NCBI GenBank assembly: GCA_003165495.1
Contig: PMMB01000006.1
Span: 1 to 16,552 of the forward strand
Direction of reading: 5' to 3'
DNA from: Gammaproteobacteria bacterium
Lineage (GTDB): Bacteria > Pseudomonadota > Gammaproteobacteria > Steroidobacterales > Steroidobacteraceae
DNA: 16,552 nt
Shown in pieces: positions 1 through 8,483 of this stretch. Positions within the stretch are counted from its first letter, which is position 1. Every line of letters begins with the position of its first letter. Below the pieces are notes generated by a model. It was not told the DNA's origin. It did not search any database and saw nothing but the letters and a program-made list of their open reading frames with translations. The translations under genes were made by a program, and so were the position numbers.

Positions 1-651
1 AAGCCATTCGAGAGTCTCGACGCCGTCTCATGCGCCGTCCAGCGCGCCGTCGAGCACATTGAATCAGCCCGCGAACGCGAAGCGGCGCTGGTGGATTCGC
101 TTATACGCAAGAACATGGAGCTTGGCCAACTCAACAAGGTCTTTCACGATCTCGCCTCCCGCGACGGCCTCACGGGCCTCTACAATCACCGCTTCGTCCA
201 GAATACCCTGCAGTTGGAATTTGCGCGCGCGCAAACGAATGGCTATCCGCTGTCCGTCATCGTTCTCGATGTGGATCACTTCAAAGACTACAATGATACA
301 CACGGGCACCTGATGGGGGACTACGTGCTGAAGTCACTGGCGGATTTGCTGCAGCAGAGCGTGCGCGACATCGATATCGTGGCTCGTTGGGGCGGCGAGG
401 AATTCGTGATCGTGTGCCCGAAGTGCACACCGGAATCTGCGCACGCACTCGCGGCGCGGCTGTGTAAGACGATTGCGGCGCATCCGTTTGAAGGGCGCGA
501 AACGCAGCCGAAACGCTACGTCTCGGTCAGTGCCGGTGTGGCGGCAATGACGCTCCAGATGCTCGATCCGTCGGATCTCATTCGTGCAGCCGACGCCGCC
601 GTTTACGAAGTGAAGCGCAATGGTCGCGACGGCGTACGGCTCATGGCTTAG
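1..651 (+). CDS. Response-regulator diguanylate cyclase (GGDEF), 5' truncated
   Basis: The frame is open from base 1 and ends at TAG 649-651, giving 216 visible residues; the true start lies outside the window. The first three residues are KPF, the conserved Lys-Pro pair near the end of CheY-like receiver domains, followed by a charged helical linker rich in Glu and Arg (about residues 14-50) and then the GGDEF domain. The domain entry reads RDGLTGLYNHR. The active-site motif is GGEEF (nt 391-405), a functional variant. An RxxD inhibitory site, RDID, lies upstream at the same spacing as in PleD, so product inhibition by c-di-GMP is likely. The expected role is phosphorylation-controlled synthesis of c-di-GMP from two GTP. 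It has no evident link to the catabolic genes downstream. The family call is firm; the receiver domain is inferred from only a few residues. Confidence 0.9.
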   Translation, partial: KPFESLDAVSCAVQRAVEHIESAREREAALVDSLIRKNMELGQLNKVFHDLASRDGLTGLYNHRFVQNTLQLEFARAQTNGYPLSVIVLDVDHFKDYNDTHGHLMGDYVLKSLADLLQQSVRDIDIVARWGGEEFVIVCPKCTPESAHALAARLCKTIAAHPFEGRETQPKRYVSVSAGVAAMTLQMLDPSDLIRAADAAVYEVKRNGRDGVRLMA

Positions 652-1002
652 TAGCTGGCAGGGGCCGAACGGATTGCGCGCGAAGTGAATCGATAGCGGC
701 GCACCTGGTCGGTTGCTAAGACTTCTTCCGTCCTTTGGCGCCGGCTTTGTATCGGGACCCGGCCTCACAAACAGATAGCTGACCTGAGAGCAGCCATTCG
801 CGACTGGCTCAAATGGGTGCGACACCGGGCAGACGACGCTACGCGCCGCGCGCGGAGCTATACTGGCAACAGCTTTCGCGGTAATTCTCTGCAAAAGCAG
901 CCTTGAGCTGGCTGAGACTAGCAACCGGTACGATTGATCCGTCGACACTTGAGCTACTTCGAGAAAATGAAGGTGCACCCTGAGCACAAATGGGAGTGAC
1001 GT
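652..1002. other. Intergenic gap of about 350 bases
   Basis: No gene is supported between the GGDEF stop and the dioxygenase start. A minus-strand open frame crosses it (334-1008), but it is antisense to the GGDEF gene for about half its length and resembles no family known to me, so it is treated as chance. No convincing terminator hairpin with a T-run and no strong sigma-70 promoter was found. The stretch presumably carries the promoter of the dioxygenase gene. A ribosome-binding sequence GGGAG (992-996) lies 6 bases before that ATG. Confidence 0.5.
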
Positions 1003-1746
1003 ATGCATGAAGACGCATTTGTTTCGGTTGTCACTGACACCCGGGCCCGGGAAGAGATCCTCGAACAGGGGTTTACTCGCCGCCCTTTAAGCGTTGATGT
1101 GGATGTCGCGCGTGCACTGGGCGAGTTGGCGCATGCGGCTTGGTCACTGCCGAAGGATCAGTACTATGAGGGGGGGTACCGGTATCGATCATTGAATCGG
1201 TTTAAGGCCGAAATCGCTGAAGGTGGGGTTCGCGTATGGCCCTGCGATGATACTAAACCCTACGTGCAGCTCGAAAAATACAACACCACACTAGGAGGCC
1301 AGCCGCGAAAGTACGCTCCGATCCCTAAGGAAATTGCCGACACTGCCGGCGTTCGCAAGATGATTTCTCACCACCTAAGGTACTTGCCGCTTTCGAAGGT
1401 TGGCGCAACTTATTCGGTCAACATGCATGTGATCCGATTCGCGGCGACCCCTTCTCGGCCGTGCGATACGAGCCCGCCAGGCTTGCACAAGGACGGTGAA
1501 AAGTACCTCGCTACTCATCTCCTGGCGCGGTGCGGAGCGCAAGGAGGCGAAGTAGTTATAACCGACAATGACAAGCGCGAGATGGGTCGCTTTACCATGC
1601 GTGAGTCGGGCGAGTGTTACGTCTTCGACGATGACCGCATTTGGCACATGCTGACTCCGGTTGTGACATTGGAAGGCAATCAGTTCGCGTATCGCGACAC
1701 GGTCACGTTCGACCTATTGCCAGACGGTTGGAAGCCTGTGGGCTAA
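1003..1746 (+). CDS. Fe(II)/2-oxoglutarate-dependent dioxygenase, PF10014 / isoleucine dioxygenase-like
   Basis: This 247-residue protein matches the layout of the PF10014 dioxygenases, whose characterised members include the Bacillus L-isoleucine 4-hydroxylase and BsmA-type proteins. The metal triad is visible as H162-x-D164 (in GLHKDGEKY) and H215 (in IWHMLTPV); R231 (in YRDTVTFDL) is the expected 2-oxoglutarate carboxylate anchor. The GGE turn between them and the C-terminal YRD...F strand also fit. The likely reaction is O2- and 2-oxoglutarate-dependent hydroxylation of a free amino acid or similar small molecule, releasing succinate and CO2, in the cytoplasm (no signal peptide). ATG 1003 is chosen because GGGAG lies 6 bases upstream. 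The gene stands alone, with about 350 and 450 bases of gap on either side. By eye its G+C is in the mid-50s against low 60s nearby, with more A/T-ending codons, hinting at separate acquisition. The substrate is unknown. Confidence 0.85.
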   Translation: MHEDAFVSVVTDTRAREEILEQGFTRRPLSVDVDVARALGELAHAAWSLPKDQYYEGGYRYRSLNRFKAEIAEGGVRVWPCDDTKPYVQLEKYNTTLGGQPRKYAPIPKEIADTAGVRKMISHHLRYLPLSKVGATYSVNMHVIRFAATPSRPCDTSPPGLHKDGEKYLATHLLARCGAQGGEVVITDNDKREMGRFTMRESGECYVFDDDRIWHMLTPVVTLEGNQFAYRDTVTFDLLPDGWKPVG

Positions 1747-2193
1747 CTCTAGTAGCAGCTTGCTGCGAACTAAAGTAACGATATGTCTCTCGATACGACG
1801 CCCGAGGATCTGTGTGCCAGGTTTGAATGGTGCGTCGAATCTCTTCGCACGCTGGTAGTGCGCGAGGATCGATGAGGCCGAAGTTGCCTGCACTCATTCC
1901 GTGATTGCCGACCATGAGTTGTTGCGATTGTTGCATAAACTCATGTCGAGCTGTCAGTATCGAGTTTGGCTGATGTTCAGTACGCTGCGCCAGTTGTCTA
2001 ATATATAGAAGAAAAACGTAGAGGGATGAAACCTGGACGAGTGGGCACTTTTCGAACGTCGACCGACCGTACAGTGCGGCTTCGGACTCATCGCCCAGCG
2101 TACCGCTGCCTTTCGTCCAAATTCCATGCCGCCGGGGCTCTACCGCGCCGCTGTCGCCTTCCCTTTACCGCTAGAGATGACTAGGAGCATCCG
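1747..2193. other. Intergenic gap of about 450 bases, no supported gene
   Basis: The stretch between the dioxygenase and the first amidohydrolase is richer in A/T than its surroundings. It holds a weak sigma-70-like promoter candidate near 1976-2004 and, at its end, AGGAG (2183-2187), 6 bases before the amidohydrolase ATG. On the minus strand a frame ending at 1703 stays free of stops back to at least about 2145, but its only start codon is ATG at 1936. Part of its translation looks protein-like (see findings) without matching a family I recognise. A 30-codon plus-strand frame at 1783-1875 has no supporting signals. Confidence 0.45.
1976..2004 (+). promoter_or_regulatory. Weak sigma-70 promoter candidate for the amidohydrolase-receptor genes
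   Basis: TTCAGT (1976-1981) and TAATAT (1999-2004) are separated by 17 bases, in the most A/T-rich part of the gap before the amidohydrolase. The -10 element is reasonable but the -35 matches consensus at only three of six positions. The predicted start would leave a leader of about 180 bases. This rests on pattern only. Confidence 0.25.
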
Positions 2194-3459
2194 ATGAAAG
2201 TACTCATTTCCTGGGTCATACTGGCATTGCCGCTGCCCTTGATGGCACAGGTAACGGCCATTCGGGCGGGCGCCGTCGTCGATCCGCGCACCGGCACGGC
2301 AAAACCTAATCAGGTGATCCTCGTCAAGGATAAGAAGATCCAGGCGGTCGGCGCTGGGATCGCGATACCCGAGAACGCCCAGGTGATCGACCTGTCGCAT
2401 GAATGGCTCTCGCCGGGCCTCATGGACGCGCACAGCCATCTGACCCTGGCCGAGACGGGAGGCGACGGTCCGTTCGAGTCTTTCTACCTGTCGGAGAGCA
2501 CGGCGTTGCGCGCGATGCGCGGGCTGCATAACGGCGAGATTCTCCTTCATGCCGGGTTCACCACGGTCCGGGATGTGGGCAATAGCGCGGAATACGCAAT
2601 GGTTGATGTAAGCCGCGCCATCGAACAGGGGTGGTTTATCGGCCCCACGATTATCGATGCGGGCAGAATCATCGCCCCCTTCGGCGGCCAGTCTCGTCTT
2701 ATCCCCTCGGGCCAAGGTAACTTCTGGAAATACGAATACATCGATGCGGATAACCCCGAGGAGGTTCGCAAGGCCGTCCGAGTCAACATTTACCACGGCG
2801 CCAAGGTGATTAAGCTGGTCGGGGATAACAATCCCTATCACTACTCGGTCGAGGAGATCCGCGCGGCCGTCGATGAGGCTCACCGCGCCGGCATACCGGT
2901 CGCCATTCACGTCATTTTCGGAGGCGAGGCTGCGGATAATGCCATCGAAGCAGGCGTCGACTCGCTTGAACACGGTTTTTATCTGACCGATGTGCAGTTG
3001 AAGAAAATGGCGGCGAAGGGCATCACGCTGGTCAGCACCGACTTCCCGCGAAGCGTCCTTGATGTCATGGGGACCTCAAGCGGAATGCTGCCGGAACCCG
3101 CGGTGCTCGCGCCGCTCATCATCGACCGCCTGCGCCGGGCGCACCAGGCCGGCGTCCATCTCGTGTTCGGCAGCGATGTCCCGATCGATATTCCCGGCAA
3201 GACGCGCGCCGAGGTCATGCTCGAATACCTCGATGGGTGGGTCGCGGCCGGAATCTCGCCGCCGGAGATCCTGCGGGCGATGACCTCGGACGCCGCGAAG
3301 CTTCTTCGGGTTGACAAAGATCGCGGCGTCATCGCCGAAGGCTTGGCGGCGGACCTCATTGCGACGCCAGGCGATCCCACCAAGGACATCATGACCTTGA
3401 GGAAAGTCGATTTCGTCATGAAAGACGGCCGCGTCGTCAGAAACGCGCACGGCCCCTAG
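2194..3459 (+). CDS. Exported metal-dependent amidohydrolase (imidazolonepropionase / Xaa-Pro dipeptidase-like)
   Basis: This 421-residue protein is a complete amidohydrolase-superfamily TIM-barrel hydrolase. A short basic start and hydrophobic stretch ending LPLMA before Q19 look like a Sec signal peptide, so it probably acts in the periplasm. Metal-site residues are all visible: H80-x-H82 (DAHSH), K207 (VIKLVG, the expected carboxylated lysine), H239 (VAIHV), H260 (SLEHG) and D328 (FGSD). The C-terminal VFGSD...RVDKDRGVIAEG...ADLIA segment rebuilds the small beta domain typical of the family. Characterised relatives hydrolyse Xaa-Pro dipeptides, N-acyl amino acids and related amides; this substrate is unknown. 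AGGAG 6 bases upstream supports ATG 2194. The TonB receptor follows after 50 bases, a common pairing in which the receptor imports the compound that the periplasmic hydrolase cuts. A close paralogue begins at 15406. Confidence 0.9.
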   Translation: MKVLISWVILALPLPLMAQVTAIRAGAVVDPRTGTAKPNQVILVKDKKIQAVGAGIAIPENAQVIDLSHEWLSPGLMDAHSHLTLAETGGDGPFESFYLSESTALRAMRGLHNGEILLHAGFTTVRDVGNSAEYAMVDVSRAIEQGWFIGPTIIDAGRIIAPFGGQSRLIPSGQGNFWKYEYIDADNPEEVRKAVRVNIYHGAKVIKLVGDNNPYHYSVEEIRAAVDEAHRAGIPVAIHVIFGGEAADNAIEAGVDSLEHGFYLTDVQLKKMAAKGITLVSTDFPRSVLDVMGTSSGMLPEPAVLAPLIIDRLRRAHQAGVHLVFGSDVPIDIPGKTRAEVMLEYLDGWVAAGISPPEILRAMTSDAAKLLRVDKDRGVIAEGLAADLIATPGDPTKDIMTLRKVDFVMKDGRVVRNAHGP

Positions 3460-3509
3460 AGGCAGATCCAAAGAAACGACTTGGTTAAAAACCTAAGCGA
3501 GGGAATTCG

Positions 3510-5831
3510 ATGATGTCACGCCATGCGCTCGGACGAATATCGGTCACCTTGTCATGGGGTCTGCCGTTGCTCTTGGTGGGTGGACTCGCAGTGTGCGCGG
3601 AGGATGAATCCGGCCTCGCCGAGATCGTCGTGACCGCGCAGAAGTACGAATCCACGATTCAGAACACGCCCTTCAGCATTTCGGCCCTCAGCGGCGAACA
3701 GCTCGCGGCCGCCGGAATCACGAGCGTGGAGGGCCTCGCGCGCGAGGTGCCTGGACTCTCCATGCGGTCGGCAGGCCCTGGACAGACCGAGTACGAAGCT
3801 CGCGGACTCGCGTCGAACGGCGGCGCGGCGCCCACCGTCGGCTTTTACCTGGACGAGGTCCCGTTGTCTCCGCCGGCCGCCGCCCAGGTCGGTAAGGTCG
3901 TCATCGACCCGAATCTCTACGACGTCAACCGTATCGAGCTCTTGAGGGGGCCTCAAGGCACCCTCTATGGTTCGAGTTCGATGGGCGGCACGGTCCGCAT
4001 CGTCACCAATCAGCCGCAGCTCAAGGAATTCGGGGCCACCTTCCAGGGCATCGCGTCCTATACGGATGGCGGCGGCGCGAATGGCGGCGGCAACTTCATG
4101 TTCAATATTCCCCTGGGCGACACCCTCGCGTTGCGGCTGGTGGGTTCCGATATCTACCGCAGCGGATGGGTCGACCGAATCGTGGTGAGTCCGTTTCCAC
4201 CGGATACGACCGTTCGCGGCAACGTGCTGGCAGCGCCGGTGCAGAGCGTCGCGACCGACGTGAACACGGAAAGAATGATCGGCGGACGCGCCAGTCTGTT
4301 GTTCAAGCCCGTCGACGATCTTACGATCACCGCGAGCGCGCTCTATCAGCGCATGAAGATGGGAGGGTACGACGAGTTCGACCAGCCTCCCGGGTCTGCC
4401 TACATGGCCCATTACGAAGCGTTCAATATTCCCGAGCCCATCTCGGATACGGCGCAAATCAATAGCCTGACGATCACCGCGAATTTGGGATTTGCCGATC
4501 TGACCAGCGCCACCGCTTACTGGGACCGCGAGGAAGACCAGACGCAGGACGCTTCCGAATCATACAGCTTCATCACCGGACTCCCGAACTATGTGTCGGT
4601 GCCCTATGAGGAGATCGACCAGTCCCGCCAGCTCAGCCAGGAGCTGCGGTTGACGTCCAAAGGCGGCGAGACCAATCCTCTGCGCTGGACCGTGGGCGCG
4701 TTCTACAGCGACCTCCACTCGAACTGGATCGAGTTCGGCGAGAACCAGGTATATGCGGCCTTATCCTCGCCGCCGAGCGACAACCCGAACGGCATCTTGT
4801 TCAACGGCGACAACAAGTACCACATTGAGCAATACGCCTTGTTCGCGGATGGCTCGTATGACATTACCCGCGCGCTGACGTTCTCCTCGGGCGTGCGCTG
4901 GTATCGCTACGCAAGCTCCCAATTCGACTATCTTTATTTGGGGGGTCAAGCGTACGGCTACTATGCGCCGTCGCTCTTGGCTCCCGCCGTCGCGCCCGGC
5001 ACCGTGGCATCCGATCAGGGCTTTAATCCGCGATTCAATCTCTCGTTTCACCCGAACCCGGACTTGACTACCTACGCGTCCGTCGCCAAAGGCTTCCGCC
5101 CCGGCGGCGCCAACCAGGTGGTGGCCTCCTTCTGCGGCAAGGCGCCTGCTTCGTACGGGCCCGATACCGTCTGGAACTACGAGATCGGTGAAAAAGCGAA
5201 ATTCTTCGACAACTGGCTGACCGTCAACAGCGACATCTATTACATCAAGTGGCTGGATGTACAGCAGACGTTGCTGCTCGCTTGCGGGTATCAGTACGGG
5301 GCGAACGCGGGGACTGGGCGTTCATACGGACCCGAGCTCGAAATCAATGCAAAGCTGTCTCCGGAGTGGACGGTGTCGTTGAGCGGTACGTACACGGATG
5401 CCAAGATCGATCATCCCAACTCGCTTTTTGCGCACCAGATCGCGGGTGCGTTCAGCAGCTGCCCCACGGCCGAGAACTGCACCGCCCCGATTCTCAATGT
5501 ACCGAAGGGCACTGGCAGCCTCTCGATTAACTACACGTCCAAGCCATTCGGGGACTATCAGCTGACCGCGAGGGTTACCGACAGCTACGTAGGTTCCTCC
5601 ACGGATGAAGCCTATTCCTACGTGACGTTGCCCTCGTACAACCTCGTTCAAGCGCGGGTGGGCCTATTCACGGGCAAATGGTCGGCGCACCTTTTCGTCA
5701 CGAACCTGACGAACAAGGCGGCCGAGGTAACCGCGAACAACACGAGCTTTCAAGTCAACATTCCCGGATTGGTTCGCATAGCGACCATCCAGCCCCGGAC
5801 CTTTGGGACGGAGTTCGACTATCGATTCTGA
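3510..5831 (+). CDS. TonB-dependent outer-membrane receptor
   Basis: This 773-residue protein has a signal peptide (hydrophobic segment about 15-29, likely cut after VCA at residue 30), a TonB-box-like EIVVTAQK (38-45), a plug domain (about 50-170) with the hallmark RIELLRGPQGTLYG and GGTVRIVT, and a long C-terminal beta-barrel finishing in aromatic FDYRF, the terminal Phe expected for BAM-assembled porins. The length is normal for the family. It would take up a large or scarce solute across the outer membrane using TonB-ExbBD energy. No FecA-type N-terminal signalling extension is present, so control is probably external. GAGGG (3499-3503) lies 6 bases before ATG 3510; a second ATG follows at 3513. 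Being 50 bases behind the amidohydrolase suggests co-transcription and a shared organic substrate rather than a siderophore. Paired cysteines in two barrel regions (CPTAENC is one) may form loop disulfides. Ligand specificity cannot be read. Confidence 0.95.
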   Translation: MMSRHALGRISVTLSWGLPLLLVGGLAVCAEDESGLAEIVVTAQKYESTIQNTPFSISALSGEQLAAAGITSVEGLAREVPGLSMRSAGPGQTEYEARGLASNGGAAPTVGFYLDEVPLSPPAAAQVGKVVIDPNLYDVNRIELLRGPQGTLYGSSSMGGTVRIVTNQPQLKEFGATFQGIASYTDGGGANGGGNFMFNIPLGDTLALRLVGSDIYRSGWVDRIVVSPFPPDTTVRGNVLAAPVQSVATDVNTERMIGGRASLLFKPVDDLTITASALYQRMKMGGYDEFDQPPGSAYMAHYEAFNIPEPISDTAQINSLTITANLGFADLTSATAYWDREEDQTQDASESYSFITGLPNYVSVPYEEIDQSRQLSQELRLTSKGGETNPLRWTVGAFYSDLHSNWIEFGENQVYAALSSPPSDNPNGILFNGDNKYHIEQYALFADGSYDITRALTFSSGVRWYRYASSQFDYLYLGGQAYGYYAPSLLAPAVAPGTVASDQGFNPRFNLSFHPNPDLTTYASVAKGFRPGGANQVVASFCGKAPASYGPDTVWNYEIGEKAKFFDNWLTVNSDIYYIKWLDVQQTLLLACGYQYGANAGTGRSYGPELEINAKLSPEWTVSLSGTYTDAKIDHPNSLFAHQIAGAFSSCPTAENCTAPILNVPKGTGSLSINYTSKPFGDYQLTARVTDSYVGSSTDEAYSYVTLPSYNLVQARVGLFTGKWSAHLFVTNLTNKAAEVTANNTSFQVNIPGLVRIATIQPRTFGTEFDYRF

Positions 5832-5900
5832 GTCGCTCCAAGCGAGCGAGCCGTGTTGACATCCGCCGACGAGCGTGCACGATACGCATCGAGTACCCCG

Positions 5901-6833
5901 ATGCGCCGATCGTTAGTCCCTTCACTGCCCGCGTTGATCGCTTTTGAGTGCGCGGCACGTCACGGCGGGATCATGCGCGCCGCCGAGGAACTGCACCTCT
6001 CCCAGAGCGCGGTAAGCCGCCTCGTCAAGCAGGTCGAGGATGCGGTGCAGGTGAAGCTTTTCGATCGAGTTCGGCAGCGCCTGATCCTGACCGACGCCGG
6101 GCGCGGGTATGCTCGCGAGATGCATTCGATTTTGGGCGATATCGAACAGGCGACCCTCCGGATCATGGCGTATGGATCCGGGGGCGCGACGGGTGTTCTG
6201 AACCTCGGTGTGTTCTCGACATTTGGAACCAAGTGGCTGATCCCACGGCTCCAGGCGTACAAAATGTTGCAGCCGGGCACGGTCATCTCCTGTTATGTGC
6301 GTCCGCAGGCGTTCTCGTTCGATGATGATCCTCTCGATGCGACGATCCATTATGGAGACCCGGTCTGGCCGGGCGCGATCGCTGAGCCGCTTTTTGGCGA
6401 GCAGCTAATTCCCGTCGCGAGCCCGAAGCTCGCCGGCATTCAACAGTTGGAGCGGCCGGCGGATCTGTTGGCCCATCCACTCATCCACGAGGTCACGCGG
6501 CCATTGGCCTGGAAGAGGTGGTTCGAGCGGGAAGGTGTACCGCTGGAGGGCACTCTCGTGGGCGCTCGCTTCGATCAGTTCCTCATGGTGGCCGAAGCGG
6601 CGAAGGCGGGACTTGGCGTCGCCCTGGTTCCGCGATTTCTGTTCGAGTCCGAAATCGCGCGCGGCGAGCTCATCGTTCCATTCAATAGGCCCTACACGGG
6701 CGATTACCAATACTACTTCGTGTACCCGCAGCGCAATCTAGCGAACCCCATCGTGGTCGACTTCAAGGATTGGCTCTTGAGGACCGCCCACGAGTACGGA
6801 GATCATAATCAATCTGCATTCGCCAGTGGCTAG
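5901..6833 (+). CDS. LysR-family transcriptional regulator, GcvA-like
   Basis: From ATG 5901 the protein has 310 residues, the normal LysR length. The winged helix-turn-helix occupies roughly residues 8-65, with ECAARHGGIMRAAEELHLSQ (16-35), then SAVSRLVKQVED and LFDR, all typical of the GcvA subgroup. The remainder is a LysR substrate-binding domain (about 90-300). A GTG at 5853 in the same frame would add 16 residues and lies 22 bases after the receptor gene. The ATG is preferred because its N-terminus aligns with GcvA, although neither start has a strong ribosome-binding site. It lies downstream of the receptor and converges with the aldehyde dehydrogenase, leaving only 4 bases between stop codons. 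It is the only regulator in the cluster, so it is the natural candidate for controlling the receptor genes and the divergent 8313/8590 promoter region. Its effector is unknown. Confidence 0.92.
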   Translation: MRRSLVPSLPALIAFECAARHGGIMRAAEELHLSQSAVSRLVKQVEDAVQVKLFDRVRQRLILTDAGRGYAREMHSILGDIEQATLRIMAYGSGGATGVLNLGVFSTFGTKWLIPRLQAYKMLQPGTVISCYVRPQAFSFDDDPLDATIHYGDPVWPGAIAEPLFGEQLIPVASPKLAGIQQLERPADLLAHPLIHEVTRPLAWKRWFEREGVPLEGTLVGARFDQFLMVAEAAKAGLGVALVPRFLFESEIARGELIVPFNRPYTGDYQYYFVYPQRNLANPIVVDFKDWLLRTAHEYGDHNQSAFASG

Positions 6834-6837
6834 CGCA

Positions 6838-8313
6838 TCAACCCTGATGAACCGTTTTGGTCACCAAAAACGCATCGAGCCCTTCGGGCCCATCCTCCGA
6901 GCCGTGACCGGACTCTTTGACGCCTCCGAACGGTGCATCGACCGCACTCAACGCCAGCGTGTTGATGCCGAGCAACCCGCACTCGATATTCTCTTGCAGG
7001 AGAAGTTGGCGGCGGCCGTTTTCGGTAAAGGCGAAGGCGGCTAATCCATAGGGAAGGCGGTTTGCCTGCTCCAGCGCTTCCTCGACGGTGCGGAAAGAAT
7101 TGATAAGCGCCATGGGGCCGAATGGTTCCTCGTTCATGGCGCGCGCGGCGACCGGCACGTGCGCCAACACGGTCGGGCGATAGAACAACCCACCCTTGGA
7201 TTCGCCCCTCTCGCCGCCGACGGCCAAGTTTGCGCCCGCTGCACGCGCGTCGGCGACCAAATGCTCCATCGCTGCGATGCGCCGTGAATTGGCAACCGGA
7301 CCCATTGTGGTCGATTTCTCGATCCCAGGCCCCAATCTCACGGTCTCGGCCTTGGCCAAGAAGGCGTTGAGGAACCGATCGTAAACACTCTCCTGGACAT
7401 AGAACCGAGTCGGAGAAACACACACCTGCCCCGCGTTACGAAACTTCGCAGCTGCGAGGCTGGCAGCGGTTCCCTCGACATCGCAGTCCTCGAACACCAA
7501 CACCGGCGCGTGTCCTCCCAGCTCCATCGTCGTCTTTTTCATGGTGCCCGAAGCCAACCGCAGAAGATGCTTGCCCACCGCCACCGATCCCGTGAAGCTC
7601 AACTTACGGATAATGGGCGATGACAAGAGGCGCGCGGAAACGCGGTCCGCGACGCCGAACACCAGCGAAAGCACGCTCGGCGGCAAGCCGGCGTCGAGGA
7701 AGCACTGCGCCACACCGATAGCGGAAGCCGGAGTCTCTTCCGCCGGTTTGAGGATGATCGAACATCCCGCGGCAAGGGCCGGCGCGATCTTTCGAGCGGG
7801 ACCTAAAATGGGAAAATTCCAAGGACAAAAGGCGACCGATGGGCCGACGGGTTCTTTCAGGACCAAGGATCGAGCGCCGGCCGGACGAGTAAGCACGCGG
7901 CCGTAAATCCGGACGGCCTCGCCGGCGTAGAACTCGACCAGAGACGCTACGTAGCTCGCTTCCGCGCGAGATTCCGCCAGAGGCTTTCCTTGCTCCAGGG
8001 TGGCGGCGGTTGCGATCGCCTCCGTGCGCGCGCGGAGTAAATTCGCGGCCTTGAAGAGGATCGCTGCCCGAGCTGCCGGCGCAGTCGATCGCCAACGGCG
8101 AAAGCCCAGTTCCGCGGACGCAATAGCACGATCGAGATCCTCATCGCCCGCAAGCGTCAGGGCTCCTAGGGATTGACCGGTCGCCGGATCGAGCACCGTA
8201 TGCACGTCGCGCCCGCTGGTCACCCACTCACCGTCGATATGCAGGCCCAGGTGTTTGGGATACTCGATAACGGCCTGTTTCATGCGATCGCTAGTAGACC
8301 TTTCGAATGTCAT
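6838..8313 (-). CDS. NAD-dependent aldehyde dehydrogenase, succinate-semialdehyde dehydrogenase (GabD)-like
   Basis: The 491-residue protein aligns along its whole length with E. coli GabD: IDGEW entry, LEQGKPLAE, PWNFP, LSFTGS, ELGG, FRNAGQ and APFGGVKESG. Catalytic residues are N166 (PWNFP), general-base E264 (MELGG) and nucleophile C298 (GQVCVSPTRF). In the cofactor region K189-P-A-E192 places Glu where GabD has Ser, which usually signals NAD rather than NADP. It oxidises an aldehyde to the acid; succinate semialdehyde or a homologue is the best guess from similarity. ATG 8313 has GGAG 10 bases upstream. ATG 8283 (481 residues) fits the family's N-terminus better but lacks a ribosome-binding site, and GTG 8337 would extend the protein. 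It is divergent from the ThDP enzyme gene, so both probably share a regulated promoter region, and it could oxidise the aldehyde that enzyme releases. Confidence 0.92.
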   Translation of the reverse strand: MTFERSTSDRMKQAVIEYPKHLGLHIDGEWVTSGRDVHTVLDPATGQSLGALTLAGDEDLDRAIASAELGFRRWRSTAPAARAAILFKAANLLRARTEAIATAATLEQGKPLAESRAEASYVASLVEFYAGEAVRIYGRVLTRPAGARSLVLKEPVGPSVAFCPWNFPILGPARKIAPALAAGCSIILKPAEETPASAIGVAQCFLDAGLPPSVLSLVFGVADRVSARLLSSPIIRKLSFTGSVAVGKHLLRLASGTMKKTTMELGGHAPVLVFEDCDVEGTAASLAAAKFRNAGQVCVSPTRFYVQESVYDRFLNAFLAKAETVRLGPGIEKSTTMGPVANSRRIAAMEHLVADARAAGANLAVGGERGESKGGLFYRPTVLAHVPVAARAMNEEPFGPMALINSFRTVEEALEQANRLPYGLAAFAFTENGRRQLLLQENIECGLLGINTLALSAVDAPFGGVKESGHGSEDGPEGLDAFLVTKTVHQG

Positions 8314-8483
8314 ATGACAAATACTCCGGCACACCACGCCTGCAGAAATACTTCGACGATTCGGCTAGCTTTGGAAACTCGACGCTCGCCTGCGTCATCC
8401 TCGCACTTTCGTATCGAAGGCGCGGCGATTTTCGCCGACTGGGATTTCGCCCATCAAGCGTCAACGCTGCACCACCTCATGTC

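Noticed and set aside
334..1008. 224-codon minus-strand open frame
   Set aside because: Half of it is antisense to the well-supported GGDEF gene, it has low-complexity Arg/His/Pro-rich translation and matches no recognisable family.
1783..1875. 30-codon plus-strand frame in the gap after the dioxygenase
   Set aside because: No ribosome-binding site, no recognisable sequence, and length expected by chance.
2140..2973. 277-codon minus-strand open frame
   Set aside because: Antisense to the first amidohydrolase, whose motifs are intact; an equivalent antisense frame (15709-16191) with similar sequence appears under the paralogue, showing it is a codon-bias shadow of the same gene.
3552..4457. 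301-codon minus-strand open frame
   Set aside because: Lies entirely under the TonB receptor plug and early barrel region; Arg/His-rich translation typical of high-G+C antisense frames.
6855..6869. TTTTGGT-C-ACCAAAA palindrome near the junction of the convergent LysR and aldehyde dehydrogenase genes, considered as a bidirectional terminator
   Set aside because: It encodes the last codons of the aldehyde dehydrogenase (VTKT), the stem would have a one-base loop and there is no adjacent T-run beyond the stem itself.
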